This document shows positions 13,096-13,146 of a stretch of 13,146 bases of DNA, piece by piece. The position numbers and the translations under genes are program-made. The stretch lies in the NCBI GenBank assembly GCA_964385995.1, contig CAYLRF010000043.1, forward strand, positions 1 through 13,146. The letters run 5' to 3'. The stretch's first letter is position 1, and every line of letters begins with the position of its first letter. The stretch comes from CAYLRF01 sp964385995. GTDB taxonomy: Bacteria > Bacillota > Clostridia > Lachnospirales > Lachnospiraceae. Below the pieces are notes generated by a model. It did no database searches and was not told where the DNA came from. It saw nothing but the letters and a program-made list of their open reading frames with translations.

Positions 13096-13146
13096 TCTTT
13101 TTATTCCATCCTAAGCTTAAGCCTCCGCGAAGGCAGGAAGCGTAAC

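Overview
The window looks like chromosome of a Gram-positive Clostridia-type bacterium, most likely Lachnospiraceae-like, with roughly balanced to slightly GC-rich composition. The reasons are an HPr kinase/phosphorylase next to a ROK glucokinase, a class A PBP with a Cys-containing C-terminal tail, an FtsH with HEVGH at the zinc site, and a FeoA-FeoB fusion. This placement is inferred from family flavour and gene order, not from a marker gene.

Layout: positions 1-46 may hold the last codons of an upstream gene. A textbook promoter (TTGACT-17-TATAAT) then drives a class A penicillin-binding protein (208-2550, +). Facing it is a minus-strand cluster, read right to left: ftsH (8462-6531), uvrC (6538-4679, overlapping ftsH by 8 bases), hprK (4478-3552) and a glucokinase (3518-2568). 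ftsH has a clear promoter at 8629-8658. hprK has a 200-base gap in front of it with its own likely promoter. HprK and GlcK are functionally linked: one sets carbon catabolite repression through HPr-Ser46, the other makes the glucose 6-phosphate that feeds the glycolytic signals HprK senses.

Between divergent ftsH and feoAB lies about 940 bases without a substantial gene (8463-9400). It holds the ftsH promoter and leader, a 100-N assembly gap (8807-8906) whose two flanks are the same 55 bases, a long nested palindrome (8972-9029), a 24-codon minus-strand ORF (9082-9156), and two tandem copies (9158-9285) of a leader-like repeat. Next come feoAB (9401-11818, +; a fused ferrous iron transporter) and a convergent AT-richer tyrosine integrase (12871-11909, -). 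A short broken reading frame lies near the right edge. The last part looks like an accessory insertion whose far end is not in the window.

The most interesting signal is a roughly 66-base leader family. The leaders of hprK and ftsH, and the stretch in front of the 24-codon ORF, share an inverted repeat (consensus AAGTTTA-N4-TAAACTT) whose AAACT end lies exactly 66 bases from the start codon in all three cases, and each carries a purine-rich ribosome binding site. hprK and ftsH also share a GACGC/GCGTC-type hairpin just before that site. A further tandem copy lies beside feoAB. This could be a cis-acting RNA leader or an operator family shared by functionally unrelated genes. I do not recognise it as a named element.
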